Part shown: in pieces, positions 15,286 through 25,241 of the stretch
Layout of the letters: each line of letters starts with the position of its first letter
Position numbering within the stretch: the stretch's first letter is position 1
NCBI RefSeq assembly: GCF_014205765.1
Contig: NZ_JACIIZ010000003.1
Coordinates: forward strand, 124,001-188,000
DNA from: Nitrospirillum iridis
GTDB taxonomy: Bacteria; Pseudomonadota; Alphaproteobacteria; Azospirillales; Azospirillaceae
Length of the DNA: 64,000 bases
Direction of reading: 5' to 3'
The notes under the pieces: model-generated
Databases searched by the model: none
Told to the model about the DNA's origin: nothing
What the model saw: only the letters and a program-made list of their open reading frames with translations
Program-made: the position numbers and the translations under genes

Positions 15286-18136
15286 TGCCCCCGGCGCGCG
15301 ACGACCGCTGGCGCGAGGACCGCTCGCGCGGGGCAGCGTCTCCACCCGCCTGCTGCTGATCCTGGTGCCGCTGGTGTTGCTGGCGGCGGTGGGGACGGCC
15401 TTCGTGGCGGTGCGGACCAGCCGTGCCGTGGTGGAGCGCTTCGCGGTGGAATACGGCGAGGACCTGGCCCAGAAACAGGCGGGCGAGATCGCCGCCATCA
15501 CCCGGGAAAAGATCGCCTTCGTGGAAGGCCTCGCCCGGCAGGTGGAGGCCATGGTGGCCACCGGCACCCATGACCGGCGGCTGGTGGCCAAGTATATCGA
15601 GCGCACGGCGCTGGCCCATCCCACCCTGGTCGGCTTCTGGTTCCTGGCGGAACCGGATTTCCTGGGGGCGGACCGGGACTTCAGCGAGGGCGATCCGGTC
15701 CTGGGCCTGCCGAAAAGCGGGCGCTTCGCGACCTATTATGTCGCTGATGGCCAGGGCGGGGTGAAGCCGGGTGAAGTCCGTCCCGATTTCTACAATGACG
15801 CGTACTATGCCCGCCCGGCCCAGACCCGGGCCCGCCAAGCCGTCCCGCCCTATTTGTACACCGTACTGGGCCGGCCGATCTGGATGATCTCCTACACCAT
15901 ACCGGTGATCGTTGATGGACGTCTGATCGGCGTCGCCGGCACCGACCTGTCGCTGGAACAGCGGGCGCAGGAGTTGGACGCGCGGCGGCCCTTGGGCGGC
16001 AACATCTACATGATCAACCGCGAGGGCAACTGGACCTATCACCCGGAGCACGCCCTGCTGGCGACCAAGGCCACGGTGGGTGAGGGGCCGCAATTCCAGC
16101 TGGGGCCGGATGAGCTGGCCAAGGTGCTCAAGGTCGAGCCCTATGAGGTGGAACGCCAGGACGCCGCCGGCCACCGCGTCCGCCGTTACGCCGTGCCCAT
16201 GGTGTTTTTCGAGGGCGACAATCGCCGCATGCTGCTGTTCGATGTCCCGGTCGCAGGCTTGAGCGCGCCTTTCGCCGGCATTGGCACGGCCATCATGCTG
16301 GCCTCGCTTGCCACCGGCGTGTTGCTCAGCCTGGTGCTGGTGGCGGCTGTCCGCTCCATCATCGGCGCGCCCCTCGCCCGGGCGGCGCGCACGATCGACC
16401 TGCTGGACCAGGGGGCCTTGGTGGCCGTGCCCGACACGGCGCGGGGGGATGAGATCGGCGGCATCGCCCGCGCCCTGGACCGTTTCCGTGGCACGTTGGC
16501 GGAACGCGACCGGCTGCGCGTCCAGGTCGAGGAGCGGACGACGGCGCTTGAGCGTATGTTGGCCGGGGTGGGCGCGGCCAAGGACGCCATCGTGCTGTTC
16601 GATGCCGACTACACCGTGCTTTACGCCAACCCGGCGGCGATAGCCCTGCTGGGCGCCCCCGACGCGGACGCCGTGGTCGGCCACCCTTGGCTCGATCTAC
16701 TGACGCCTGACACGGTGGCCCGGGCGGAAGAGGGGCGCCAGCGCCGCCGCGCCGACCTGATGTCCACCGGCTACGCCCACATGGTGAGCGAGAAATGGGA
16801 GAGTATCTGGGGCCGCACCATGGAGGCGTACGAGACGACCCTGAGCCTGCGGCCCAATGGCGATATCGTCATGGTGCTGCGCGACGTCTCGGCCGCCCGC
16901 CGGGTGGCGCGGGAGCGGGAGGAGCTGCAGCGCCAGTTGCTGCAACAGGACAAGATGGAGGCCATCGGCCGGCTGGCCGGGGGTGTGGCGCACGATTTCA
17001 ACAATCTGCTGGGCGCCATGCTGGGCTATGTCGAATTCCTGTTGGATGACCTCAACCCCCAGGACAAGGCCCACAGCTATGTCGCCCGCATCAATGCCGT
17101 GGGCAAGCGGGCGAAGGACCTGGTGGGCCAGATCCTGACCTTCGCCCGGTCGGACAAGGGGGAGCTTCAGGCCGTGTCGCCGGTGGCGGTGCTGGAGGAG
17201 GCGCGGGGGATCCTGCGCTCCGCTGTGCCGGCGACGACGGAGATGATTTTCCAGATCGCGGGATCGGTGCCCAATGTGCGCGCCAATCCCACCCAACTGG
17301 TCCAGGTGTTGATGAACTTGGTGATCAATGCCCATGACGCCCGCCGGGGCGAGGGCGGGCGCATCCGCATTCGCCTGTTTCCCGGCCCCGCCCCGGTTGA
17401 CGTTCGTGTGCGGGAGGGGCGCTGGCAGGAGCATGAGGCGCTGCCCTTCGACAAAAGCCGCCCGCACGTGGTGCTGGAGGTGGAGGATGAGGGCCATGGC
17501 ATGCCCATGGAGGTGATGACCCGCCTGTTCGAGCCCTTCTTCACCACCAAGGGCAAGGGCCGGGGAACCGGCCTGGGAATGCCTGTCGTCTATGGCATCC
17601 TCCGCGCCCACGGCGGCGGCATGACCGTGATGTCGGCGGAGGGCCAGGGCACCTTGCTGCGCGTCGTCTTGCCGGTGGGGGGACCAGGGGCGGCCGCCGC
17701 CTCCCCCTTCACCCCCTTGGCCCAGCCGGCGCCCCCGCGCCGCCGCCTGCGCATCCTGGTGGTGGACGACGCGGCGGAGATGGGCGACATGCTGTTGGAA
17801 GGGCTGTCGCGCCGGGGGCATGAGGTCGCCGTCTGTGAAACCCCGGCCGAGGCGCTGGAGGTGTTCGAGGAGAACCCGCAGGCCTTCGATGCCGTGGTCA
17901 GCGACCAGACCATGCCGGGCATGACCGGGCTGGCCCTGATCGCCCTGCTGAAGGCGCGCCGGCCGGACCTCCCCTGCGTGCTGTACACCGGCTATAGCGA
18001 ACGCTCTGACGAGCGGGCCGTGCTGGCCGCCGGTGCCGATGCCTTTTTCCTGAAGCCTGTGGTGGTGGAACGGCTGGCCGCGAAGGTGGAGGCGCTGTGC
18101 GCTGCCCCCGCGCCGGCACCGTTGCCCGGCGCCTGA
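15269..18136 (+). CDS. Cache-HAMP-PAS hybrid sensor histidine kinase
   Basis: Encodes about 955 aa from GTG 15269, just after GGAAGGAGG and inside the end of the preceding gene. Membrane helices lie at about 22-45 and 337-364 and flank a large periplasmic dCache-like domain. A HAMP linker follows (about 360-420), then a PAS domain (about 434-540), a HisKA dimer domain with H575 in GGVAHDFNNLLGAML, the HATPase domain with GKGRGTGLGMPVVYGI, and a C-terminal receiver with D879 in AVVSDQTMPG. It senses a small periplasmic ligand or an internal signal and may feed the CheY-like protein and the NarL-type regulator upstream. Ligand unknown. Confidence 0.93.
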   Translation: MSPPPDAPGARRPLARGPLARGSVSTRLLLILVPLVLLAAVGTAFVAVRTSRAVVERFAVEYGEDLAQKQAGEIAAITREKIAFVEGLARQVEAMVATGTHDRRLVAKYIERTALAHPTLVGFWFLAEPDFLGADRDFSEGDPVLGLPKSGRFATYYVADGQGGVKPGEVRPDFYNDAYYARPAQTRARQAVPPYLYTVLGRPIWMISYTIPVIVDGRLIGVAGTDLSLEQRAQELDARRPLGGNIYMINREGNWTYHPEHALLATKATVGEGPQFQLGPDELAKVLKVEPYEVERQDAAGHRVRRYAVPMVFFEGDNRRMLLFDVPVAGLSAPFAGIGTAIMLASLATGVLLSLVLVAAVRSIIGAPLARAARTIDLLDQGALVAVPDTARGDEIGGIARALDRFRGTLAERDRLRVQVEERTTALERMLAGVGAAKDAIVLFDADYTVLYANPAAIALLGAPDADAVVGHPWLDLLTPDTVARAEEGRQRRRADLMSTGYAHMVSEKWESIWGRTMEAYETTLSLRPNGDIVMVLRDVSAARRVAREREELQRQLLQQDKMEAIGRLAGGVAHDFNNLLGAMLGYVEFLLDDLNPQDKAHSYVARINAVGKRAKDLVGQILTFARSDKGELQAVSPVAVLEEARGILRSAVPATTEMIFQIAGSVPNVRANPTQLVQVLMNLVINAHDARRGEGGRIRIRLFPGPAPVDVRVREGRWQEHEALPFDKSRPHVVLEVEDEGHGMPMEVMTRLFEPFFTTKGKGRGTGLGMPVVYGILRAHGGGMTVMSAEGQGTLLRVVLPVGGPGAAAASPFTPLAQPAPPRRRLRILVVDDAAEMGDMLLEGLSRRGHEVAVCETPAEALEVFEENPQAFDAVVSDQTMPGMTGLALIALLKARRPDLPCVLYTGYSERSDERAVLAAGADAFFLKPVVVERLAAKVEALCAAPAPAPLPGA

Positions 18137-18177
18137 AAGACCTGAATTTGCGGCGCCAGGCTGCCGGCCGCTTTCCT

Positions 18178-19416
18178 TTAAGGCGCCAGCCTGCCGGTTG
18201 GCGTGGGCAGGTACAGGGTGGCCACGGTGCCGTTCAGCAGCGAACTGGACAGGTCCAGCTGGCCGCCCAGCATGCAGGCGATGCTCTGGGCGATGGGCAA
18301 TCCCAGGCCCAGCCCCTGCTGGCGAGAGCGGGCCTGTAGGATGACGCTGCCGAAGGGGACGGCCGCCGCCTGCAATTCCTCCGCCGACATGCCCCGGCCC
18401 TGGTCGATCACCCGCAGGGTCACGGCTTCCAGGCTCTGCCCGATCTCAACCACCACCGGCTGTCCGGGCGGGGAGTAGGTCAGCGCGTTGGTCAGCAGTT
18501 CCATCAAGGCCCGGTTCAGCAGGTTGCCGTCCACCTCCAGCACGCACGGGGCGACGGTGTCCGGGGCGTGCTGGACGCGCACGCGCTTGTCACGCCCGCC
18601 GCCCAACTGGCGGACAAGGCGGGCGATGAAGGGCTCCAACTCGATCAGTTGCAGTTCGGTGGCGGCGGCTCCCGATGCCAGGCGGGTATAGTCCAGCAGG
18701 CGGTTGACGGTGCGCAGCAGGCGGTTGCCGGCGCTGGTGATCTCCCGCAGATAGTCGTTGCGTTCGGCCGTTTCCTCCTGGTCCAACTGGCCGATCAGGT
18801 CACCGAAGCCGAGGATGGCGTGCAGCGGCGTGCGCAGCTCATGCGTCACCAGGGCCAGGAAGCGTTCCTTGGCTTCGTTGGCGCGCTGGGCCTGTTCATT
18901 GGCGGCGCGCAGCGCCTGTTCCGCCTCCTTGCGGGCGGTGATCTCCTCCACCGTGCCCTCGTAATAGAGGGGGTGGCCGTTGGCATCGCGCACCTCGCGG
19001 CAGGTCTCGGCGATCCAGATGATGGTGCCGTCGCGGCGGCGGATGCGGGATTCAAAACCTTGGATGACGCCGCGCGATCGCATCTCGGCGACGAAGGCCT
19101 CGCGACGGCCCGGGTCGACATACAACTGGACGCCGATATCGGTCAGCGCCCGCAGCATGTCCTCGCGGCACTCATAGCCGTAGAGGCGCGCCAGGGCGGG
19201 ATTGGCGTCGAGATAGCGGCCGTCGATGGTGGTCTGGAACAAGCCCCAGGGCGCTTGCTCGAACAGGCGGCGATACCGGTCCTCGGGATGCGCCAGGTCC
19301 GCCTCGACACTGATGTCCGCGGCCGGGGTGTGGATGGGCACCGGTGTCAGGACCGTCATGGGGGCCGTCATGGGGGATGGATGCTCAATGCGCAGGGAAA
19401 CCGGCAAACCTGTCAC
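18178..19416 (-). CDS. PAS-domain sensor histidine kinase, soluble
   Basis: Encodes 412 aa from GTG 19416 after GGAGG; ATG 19371 or 19359 are alternatives. No membrane helix is visible. A PAS/PAC domain covers about 45-165 (LFEQAPWGLFQTTIDGRYLDAN and IRRRDGTIIWIAETCRE). A coiled stretch leads to HisKA with H192 in FLALVTHELRTPLHAI, then HATPase with N, G1 (VIDQGRGMS) and G2 (GLGLGLPIAQSI) boxes. It has no receiver of its own and converges on the hybrid kinase gene. A shared response regulator with the upstream cluster is possible but not shown. Confidence 0.92.
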   Translation of the reverse strand: MTGLPVSLRIEHPSPMTAPMTVLTPVPIHTPAADISVEADLAHPEDRYRRLFEQAPWGLFQTTIDGRYLDANPALARLYGYECREDMLRALTDIGVQLYVDPGRREAFVAEMRSRGVIQGFESRIRRRDGTIIWIAETCREVRDANGHPLYYEGTVEEITARKEAEQALRAANEQAQRANEAKERFLALVTHELRTPLHAILGFGDLIGQLDQEETAERNDYLREITSAGNRLLRTVNRLLDYTRLASGAAATELQLIELEPFIARLVRQLGGGRDKRVRVQHAPDTVAPCVLEVDGNLLNRALMELLTNALTYSPPGQPVVVEIGQSLEAVTLRVIDQGRGMSAEELQAAAVPFGSVILQARSRQQGLGLGLPIAQSIACMLGGQLDLSSSLLNGTVATLYLPTPTGRLAP

Positions 19417-19555
19417 CTAACCAAGCCTCCGCGTGCCCGTGACGTTCATGAGGGGCAGCCTTTCAAGCGCGCGTCCATAAGCGATCAAATCCATAAAGGA
19501 CAGGAAGCTGCGGCGACTGCCCGGCGCCATAGCCCGATCTTCTTCTTTCGAATAA

Positions 19556-19585
19556 GCGCGGACGGTTTCGAGGAACCGTCCGCGC
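19556..19585. terminator. Hairpin after the beta-barrel porin gene
   Basis: Perfect 12-bp arms GCGCGGACGGTT / AACCGTCCGCGC with a 6-nt loop, 18 bp beyond the porin stop. On the minus strand the stem is followed by TTATT, a weak T-tract. Confidence 0.7.
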
Positions 19586-19603
19586 CAATCCCATAGTAGC
19601 GGA

Positions 19604-20932
19604 TTAACCGCCGAAGGGCAGAATCAAATCAAAGCCGAAGGTGACCTGGCTGTCCTTGGTCAGGTTGTCATAGGCGTTGTGGTTGGCCTTGTCGTAGCGC
19701 ACCTCGGGCCGCAGGGTCAGGCCGTCCAGCACGCCCAGGTCCGCCGGCTTCCAGGTCAGGCCCAGGGTCAGCTCGCCATAGCTGGTGCCAACGCCGGTGG
19801 CCAGGGCCGTCTTTTCCAGGGGATAGCCCTTTTCCAGGTAGACGAAGTCGCGGTTGCCGGGGAAGGCCGCCACGAAGAAGCCGTGGCCGTCCCGCCAGTA
19901 TTCGGCGCGCAGGTTGGCCGTCAGTTCCGGCGTCAGGGTGTAGCTCACGTACTGGGCGACACCGCCGCCGTCGACGTTGAACAGGTCGTCCTTGATATAG
20001 TTGAGTTCGGTGATCAGCGTCAGTTCGTCCGTCGCCTTGAAGGTGGCGGTGATGTCGCTGATCCAGCGGTTTTCATTATTGGCGTCGGCGTAGCCCAGCG
20101 GCGCCTTCAGGCTGGGGTTTTCCGGACCAACATGGGTCAGGGCCAGCACGGTCAACTTGCCATCCAGCAAGTTGTTCAGGCCGATGCCGAAGATGCCGGC
20201 GGCGGCGCTGTTGTTGTCGCCGTCGCTCAACGTCGTGTTCACGCCGCTGTCGACGCCGCCGTACAGATCCACGTCCGGCGTCAGGTGCAGGGTGGCCAGC
20301 GCGCCGGTGTGCTTCAGCGGCAGGCCGAAATTGAAGATGTAGCTGTGGCTGTAGAACAGGTTGGAGGGGCCGGCGATGACCTCGGCGCCCAATGGCGTCG
20401 AGAAGGCGCCCACCTTCAAGTCCAGGCCGCCCGCGCCGGGGCTGGGGAAGTGCAGGATGACGTTGGCTTCCACCAGGTCAAGCTGGGCCCGCTCCTTGAT
20501 CCCGGTATCCAGGATGCCCAGGAAATGGGTGTAGCGGGCATCCGTGCCGTAATAGGCCTGGACCTTGAAGCCCCAGTCGAAGCCTTCAGCCTTGGGGTCC
20601 AGGTCCTTGGAAACGGTGCCCGACAATTGGTTCAGCACCAGCTGATTCGTCTTGTCGGTGAACAGGTGCCCATAGTTGACGCCGCCCGAAGGCCCGTCGC
20701 TGTTGAAGGTGGCGCCGACTTCGGCATAGCCGGACCATTTGATGCCAGGGGGCTCGGCGGGGGCCGCCTCATCCGCCAGCGCAGGCGTGGCGACGGCGGA
20801 CAACCCCAACATAAAGCCGACCGCGGTCGCGGCGGTCGCCGCCAGCAGGATGGCTTTGGTGGTGCGTCCACGCGGGGCCGGCGCGAGAGCAGCAAGCGGA
20901 CGGTCGACTTCAATCTCCCGAACTGAGGCCAT
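19604..20932 (-). CDS. Outer-membrane beta-barrel porin (bbp2/OmpL-like)
   Basis: Encodes 442 aa. ATG 20932 follows GGAGAATAACC. About 26 charged residues precede a hydrophobic signal segment that ends in TPALADE. The mature part is rich in alternating strands (IKWSGYAEVGATFNSDG, LDLKVGAFSTPLGAEVI, ITATFKATDELTLITELNY) and ends in FGFDLILPFGG, as in the putative OmpL-like bbp2 porins. It is transcribed away from amtB and has a good sigma-54 promoter at 20992-21006, with two NtrC-like dyads between. It is therefore probably a nitrogen-limitation porin. Its substrate is not known. Confidence 0.85.
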   Translation of the reverse strand: MASVREIEVDRPLAALAPAPRGRTTKAILLAATAATAVGFMLGLSAVATPALADEAAPAEPPGIKWSGYAEVGATFNSDGPSGGVNYGHLFTDKTNQLVLNQLSGTVSKDLDPKAEGFDWGFKVQAYYGTDARYTHFLGILDTGIKERAQLDLVEANVILHFPSPGAGGLDLKVGAFSTPLGAEVIAGPSNLFYSHSYIFNFGLPLKHTGALATLHLTPDVDLYGGVDSGVNTTLSDGDNNSAAAGIFGIGLNNLLDGKLTVLALTHVGPENPSLKAPLGYADANNENRWISDITATFKATDELTLITELNYIKDDLFNVDGGGVAQYVSYTLTPELTANLRAEYWRDGHGFFVAAFPGNRDFVYLEKGYPLEKTALATGVGTSYGELTLGLTWKPADLGVLDGLTLRPEVRYDKANHNAYDNLTKDSQVTFGFDLILPFGG

Positions 20933-20991
20933 TGGTTATTCTCCGTGAGGCTTGTTGTTTTATGTAAGCAGTGACTGCGTTTTGCGATGCA

Positions 20992-21006
20992 GCAAGATCG
21001 ATGCCA
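20992..21006 (-). promoter_or_regulatory. Sigma-54 promoter for the porin gene
   Basis: On the minus strand the sequence is TGGCATCGATCTTGC, with the invariant GG and GC separated by exactly 10 bp and TGGCA/TTGC intact. The predicted transcript start is near 20980, about 48 nt before the porin ATG. Confidence 0.75.
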
Positions 21007-21218
21007 GTAGACGTTGACTGCTCGAAAAAAAGGCATGGCTCCGATATCGGCCCCCTGCGGCGCTTGACCGCAGGCTGGTGCCATTGGCCACAAAAGGTTG
21101 ATTTGCCGGGCTGAAGGTCGGGGCTGGTCGTTTTCACGCTGGAAAGTTGTGATGAGCCCCGTCATCAGTGAAACTGGTTTCCATAAGTTGTGCGACAGGG
21201 TGGGGATTTGAAAAAATG

Positions 21219-21235
21219 TGCACGATTTTTATGCA
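21219..21235. promoter_or_regulatory. NtrC-like enhancer dyad 1
   Basis: TGCACGATTTTTATGCA is 17 bp and matches 9 of the 12 fixed positions of the NtrC consensus TGCACC-N5-GGTGCA. It lies in the porin/amtB intergenic region, about 240 bp upstream of the predicted porin transcript start. Confidence 0.6.
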
Positions 21236-21346
21236 TGGGGCGAAATCCTCGGTTTGGGCCTGATCCACAGGGCTCAACCAGTAGGCTCAGTCTCTTGAAA
21301 CACCTTCAAAAAGAACCCGAAACCGTAGGCTGTGTGCCATCCTGAT

Positions 21347-21365
21347 TTGCCCATAATATGGGCAA
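21347..21365. promoter_or_regulatory. NtrC-like enhancer dyad 2 (perfect palindrome)
   Basis: TTGCCCATAATATGGGCAA is a perfect 9+1+9 palindrome. Its inner 17 bp keeps the TGC...GCA ends and spacing of NtrC sites, with 8 of 12 fixed positions matching. It lies about 160 bp before the weaker sigma-54-like sequence in front of amtB. Confidence 0.6.
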
Positions 21366-21492
21366 TCATTCAGGGGGAGGGCCGACTGGGGCGGAATCCG
21401 TGCGGTTTTTTTAACCTTTTGGCAATAAAAGCCCCTCAACTCCCCTCCCCATAAGGCCAGTGTTCTCGCCCATCCGCGCCGTGTTCGCAGTG

Positions 21493-21508
21493 CGGCACGA
21501 ACTTTGAA
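21493..21508 (+). promoter_or_regulatory. Possible sigma-54 promoter for amtB
   Basis: CGGCACGAACTTTGAA has a good -24 element (GGCACG) and the right spacing, but GA instead of GC at -12. A second GG-N10-GC pair occurs at 21390-21403 with poor flanks. Either could serve; neither is convincing alone. The surrounding 20933-21601 region has no gene. Confidence 0.3.
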
Positions 21509-21601
21509 AGGGGGATGAGGTTGGCTGACGGCTGGACCGGTTCCCGGGGGCAGACCTGGGGATACCGGAACCGGCTTAAACGAACGGGAATGGGGAGCCA
21601 G

Positions 21602-23017
21602 ATGAACCGTTTGCTTGGGAACCGTTTACTTGGATTGGCGGTCATGGCGTTGGCGGGCATGGTGCCGGCGCTGGCCTTTGCGCAGGATGCGGCACCCGCC
21701 GCGGCCGCGGCTGTGGCTGCGGCCGCACCGGCGGCGCCCACGATTAGTGGAGGCGACACGGCGTGGATGCTGACATCCACCGCCCTGGTGCTGATGATGA
21801 CCATCCCTGGCCTGGCGCTGTTCTACGGCGGCATGGTGCGGAAGTTCAACGTGCTGGCCATGGTGATGCAGAGCTTCGCCATCACCTGCCTGGTGACCGT
21901 GCTCTGGGCGCTGGTCGAATATAGCCTGGCGTTCTCGGCGGCCAGTGACGCGGCGGACGCCAAGGAATTCATCGGCGGCTTCAGCCGCGTGCTGCTGGCG
22001 GGCATGGATCCGACCGGCACCCACGCCCTGGCCCCGACGATTCCGGAGCCGGTGTTCATGATGTACCAGATGACCTTCGCGATCATCACGCCGGCGCTGA
22101 TCACCGGCGCCTTTGCCGATCGCATGAAGTTCTCGGCTATGCTGGTCTTCATCACGCTGTGGTCACTGCTGGTCTACGCCCCCATCGCCCACACGGTGTG
22201 GCACCCCAATGGCTATCTGGCCAAGCTGGGTGTGCTGGACTTCGCCGGCGGCACGGTGGTGCACATCAACGCCGGCATCGCCGGCCTGGTGGCCTGCCTG
22301 GTGATCGGCAAGCGCAAGGGCTACCCTAACGCCGACTTCAGCCCGCACAACCTGGTGCTGAGCCTCATCGGCGCCTCGCTGCTGTGGGTGGGCTGGTTCG
22401 GCTTCAACGCCGGCTCGGCACTGACCGCCGGCCCGCGCGCCGGCATGGCGATGACGGTGACCCAGGTGGCCACGGCCGCCGCGGCTTTGTCCTGGGTGTT
22501 CGTCGAGTGGGCGGTCAAGGGTAAGCCGTCGGTTCTGGGCATCATCTCCGGCGCCGTCGCCGGCCTGGTGGCCATCACCCCGGCCGCCGGCTTCGTCGAC
22601 ACCGTGGGCGCCTTCGCCATCGGCATCGCCGTCGGAATCATCTGCTTCTTCTCCGCGACCTCGCTGAAGAAGCTGCTTGGTTACGACGACAGCCTGGACG
22701 CTTTCGGCGTGCATGGCATCGGCGGCATCGTCGGCGCCGTCCTGACGGGCGTCTTCGCCAAGATTGCCGTGGCCAACACCGAGGGTGCCTTCGCCGCGGC
22801 CCTGAAGGACGCGCCGGACACCAAGCTGGGCCTGATCGAGGGCAACGCTGCCCAGGTGCTGATCCAGCTGGAAGGTGTGGGTTTCACCATCGTGTGGTGC
22901 GGCGTCATCACCTTCGTGCTGCTGAAGATCATCGACCTGGTGATCGGCCTGCGCGTGGATGAGGATGTCGAGCGCGACGGCCTGGACATCGCCCTGCACG
23001 GTGAGTCCATCCACTGA
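21602..23017 (+). CDS. amtB: Ammonium transporter AmtB
   Basis: Encodes 471 aa. ATG 21602 was chosen because GGGGAG lies just before it; ATG 21590 is poorer. A cleavable signal peptide and an Ala-rich segment (residues about 20-40) precede 11 membrane helices. The twin pore histidines are in VYAPIAHTVWHP and DAFGVHGIGGIVGA. The short cytoplasmic tail is charged. AmtB conducts ammonia into the cell and is blocked by GlnK. glnK lies 175 bp downstream, the reverse of the usual glnK-amtB order. NtrC-like dyads upstream point to induction when nitrogen is short. Confidence 0.96.
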   Translation: MNRLLGNRLLGLAVMALAGMVPALAFAQDAAPAAAAAVAAAAPAAPTISGGDTAWMLTSTALVLMMTIPGLALFYGGMVRKFNVLAMVMQSFAITCLVTVLWALVEYSLAFSAASDAADAKEFIGGFSRVLLAGMDPTGTHALAPTIPEPVFMMYQMTFAIITPALITGAFADRMKFSAMLVFITLWSLLVYAPIAHTVWHPNGYLAKLGVLDFAGGTVVHINAGIAGLVACLVIGKRKGYPNADFSPHNLVLSLIGASLLWVGWFGFNAGSALTAGPRAGMAMTVTQVATAAAALSWVFVEWAVKGKPSVLGIISGAVAGLVAITPAAGFVDTVGAFAIGIAVGIICFFSATSLKKLLGYDDSLDAFGVHGIGGIVGAVLTGVFAKIAVANTEGAFAAALKDAPDTKLGLIEGNAAQVLIQLEGVGFTIVWCGVITFVLLKIIDLVIGLRVDEDVERDGLDIALHGESIH

Positions 23018-23087
23018 GCCTGGGCCACCAAGCCTTTGTTGCCTGCTGAGGGGCCGGCCCCGTCAAGGGCTATCCCTAAGGGTCTGA

Positions 23088-23531
<444 letters not shown>

Positions 23532-23538
23532 GGCTGTC

Positions 23539-23566
23539 GGGGCGCGGGGCATGTACCCCGCGCCCC
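23539..23566. repeat. GC hairpin directly after glnK
   Basis: Perfect 11-bp arms GGGGCGCGGGG / CCCCGCGCCCC with a 6-nt loop, 7 bp after the stop. It has no T-tract, so it may stabilise or pause the transcript before the true terminator 74 bp on. Confidence 0.65.
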
Positions 23567-23639
23567 GCCTGACGGGCGCCTCAGCTTTCCCCGATGATCA
23601 GGCCTCGGGGAGGCGCGCTGGTGCTGTGTGAAAATGTTG

Positions 23640-23677
23640 AAAGGGCGGTCTCCCTGGGGTGACCGCCCTTTCCTTTG
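23640..23677. terminator. Intrinsic terminator after amtB-glnK
   Basis: Stem AAAGGGCGGTC / GACCGCCCTTT with a 10-nt loop, followed by CCTTT. It is symmetrical enough to serve the convergent chemoreceptor gene as well. Confidence 0.85.
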
Positions 23678-23762
23678 CCGTCTCCGGTGATGGCCGCCGC
23701 GCTGCCGCGTCGCCCGCCAGTGTTGACGGCTCAGCCGCCATGGACACCCTGGCGCATGCGGG

Positions 23763-25241
23763 TTAGCGGACCAGGACGCGCGCCGCCTCCTTGGTCTTGC
23801 CGACGGCTCCGGTCACCTGCTGTACCGCCGCCGAGATGGCGGTGACATTGGCGGTCACCGTCGACACGGCGGCGGAGGCGCTCTGCATGTTGCCGGACAT
23901 GGTGCGGGTCAACGCGGTCTGCTCCTCCACCGCGGCGGCGGTGCCGGTCACATGCTCCCGGACGGTTGAAACCGCGTCCCGGATGGCGGCCAGCGACGCC
24001 GCCACTTCGGTCGACGTCGCCTGGATGCCCTCGATCTCCGCCGAGATCTGTTCCGTCGCCTTGGCCGACTGGTTGGCGAGGTTTTTGACCTCCGACGCCA
24101 CGACGGCGAAGCCTTTGCCCGCCTCACCGGCGCGCGCGGCCTCGATGGTGGCGTTCAGGGCCAACAGGTTGATCTGGCCGGCGATGTTGTTGATCAGTCC
24201 GACGATGCCGTTCATGGCCTGGGCGGCGGCGGTCAGGCGGTCGGTGCTGACACCCACCGTCACCGTCCGGTCGAACGCGCCGTCGGTGGCCGTCCGGGCG
24301 CGCGTCATGCTGCGCGAAATCTCATCGATGGATGCGGCCAGCTCCTCGGCGCTGGCGGCCACCGCCTGGACGCTGGCCGAGGTGCTGTCGGCCGCCGTGT
24401 TGGCGGAGTTGGCTTCTCGGGTCGACAGGTCGAGCGCATGCTCGATCTCACCGAAATTCTCGTCGATCAACGTCTTGAGGTTCCCCAGCAGGGCCACCTG
24501 GGCGGTCACGTCCGACGCGAACTTGACGACCTTGGTCACCTTGCCCTTGTCATCGAAGATCGGGTTGTAGGCGCCCTCGATCCAGACCGGCTTGCCCGAC
24601 TTGCTGACCCGCTTGAACTGCGCCGCCTGATACTCACCCCGGCGGAGACTTTCCCAGAACCGGCTGTAGTCGGCGCTGTTGCGATAGTCCGGTTCGACGA
24701 ACATGTTGTGATGCTTGCCCACCACCTCGTCCAGCCGGTATCCCATGGCCGACAGGAAATTGTCGTTGGCCTTGGTGATGATGCCCTCGGTCGTGAACTC
24801 CACCACGGCCTGCGACCGCGTGATCGCGACCATTTGCGAGGCGTAGTCCTGGTTTTCCAGCCGCTCCTTGGCATCGGCCCATTCGACGACGAAGCCGATA
24901 CGGCGCGCTCCCTCGGTCAAGGGGGTGACCAGCAGGTCGAACTGGTGACCGGCGACCTTGATCGTGGCCCGATGGGGTTGGGTCAGTGCTGCCAGCATGG
25001 TGCGCTGATGGCTGGGATTCTTGTGGAAGATGTCGATGTTGGCGCCGACCAGGCGGTTCACGTCCAGCCGCGGCAGTTCCTTGCGCAAGTCGCCCTCGAC
25101 CTCGCGCAATAGGGCGACGACCGATGGGTTGACGTGGACGATATTGAGATTTTCATCGGCGACCATGACTTTCGCCCGCAAGGCGTCCAGCGCCGCCGTC
25201 TTGCGCATCAGCGTGTCGTTCTTTTTCAGAAAACCCAACAT
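23763..25241 (-). CDS. Cytosolic methyl-accepting chemotaxis protein with two PAS domains
   Basis: Encodes 492 aa from ATG 25241 (GGGA upstream); ATG 25250 is equally in frame. The frame stays open to 25373, but that extension is AT-rich and unlikely. No membrane helix is visible. A first PAS domain (about 20-130) is followed by a PAS/PAC at about 135-250 ([19 protein letters not shown] and [18 protein letters not shown]). A short methyl-accepting signalling domain follows, with the hairpin-tip block [13 protein letters not shown]. This PAS-PAS-MCP plan resembles Aer-like or BdlA-like internal energy or redox receptors. The ligand or cofactor is unknown. Confidence 0.9.
   Translation of the reverse strand: MLGFLKKNDTLMRKTAALDALRAKVMVADENLNIVHVNPSVVALLREVEGDLRKELPRLDVNRLVGANIDIFHKNPSHQRTMLAALTQPHRATIKVAGHQFDLLVTPLTEGARRIGFVVEWADAKERLENQDYASQMVAITRSQAVVEFTTEGIITKANDNFLSAMGYRLDEVVGKHHNMFVEPDYRNSADYSRFWESLRRGEYQAAQFKRVSKSGKPVWIEGAYNPIFDDKGKVTKVVKFASDVTAQVALLGNLKTLIDENFGEIEHALDLSTREANSANTAADSTSASVQAVAASAEELAASIDEISRSMTRARTATDGAFDRTVTVGVSTDRLTAAAQAMNGIVGLINNIAGQINLLALNATIEAARAGEAGKGFAVVASEVKNLANQSAKATEQISAEIEGIQATSTEVAASLAAIRDAVSTVREHVTGTAAAVEEQTALTRTMSGNMQSASAAVSTVTANVTAISAAVQQVTGAVGKTKEAARVLVR

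Noticed and set aside
21390-21403. Second GG-N10-GC pair considered as the amtB sigma-54 promoter
   Set aside because: The flanking positions fit poorly (no CAC after GG, no TT before GC), so it was only mentioned and not called.
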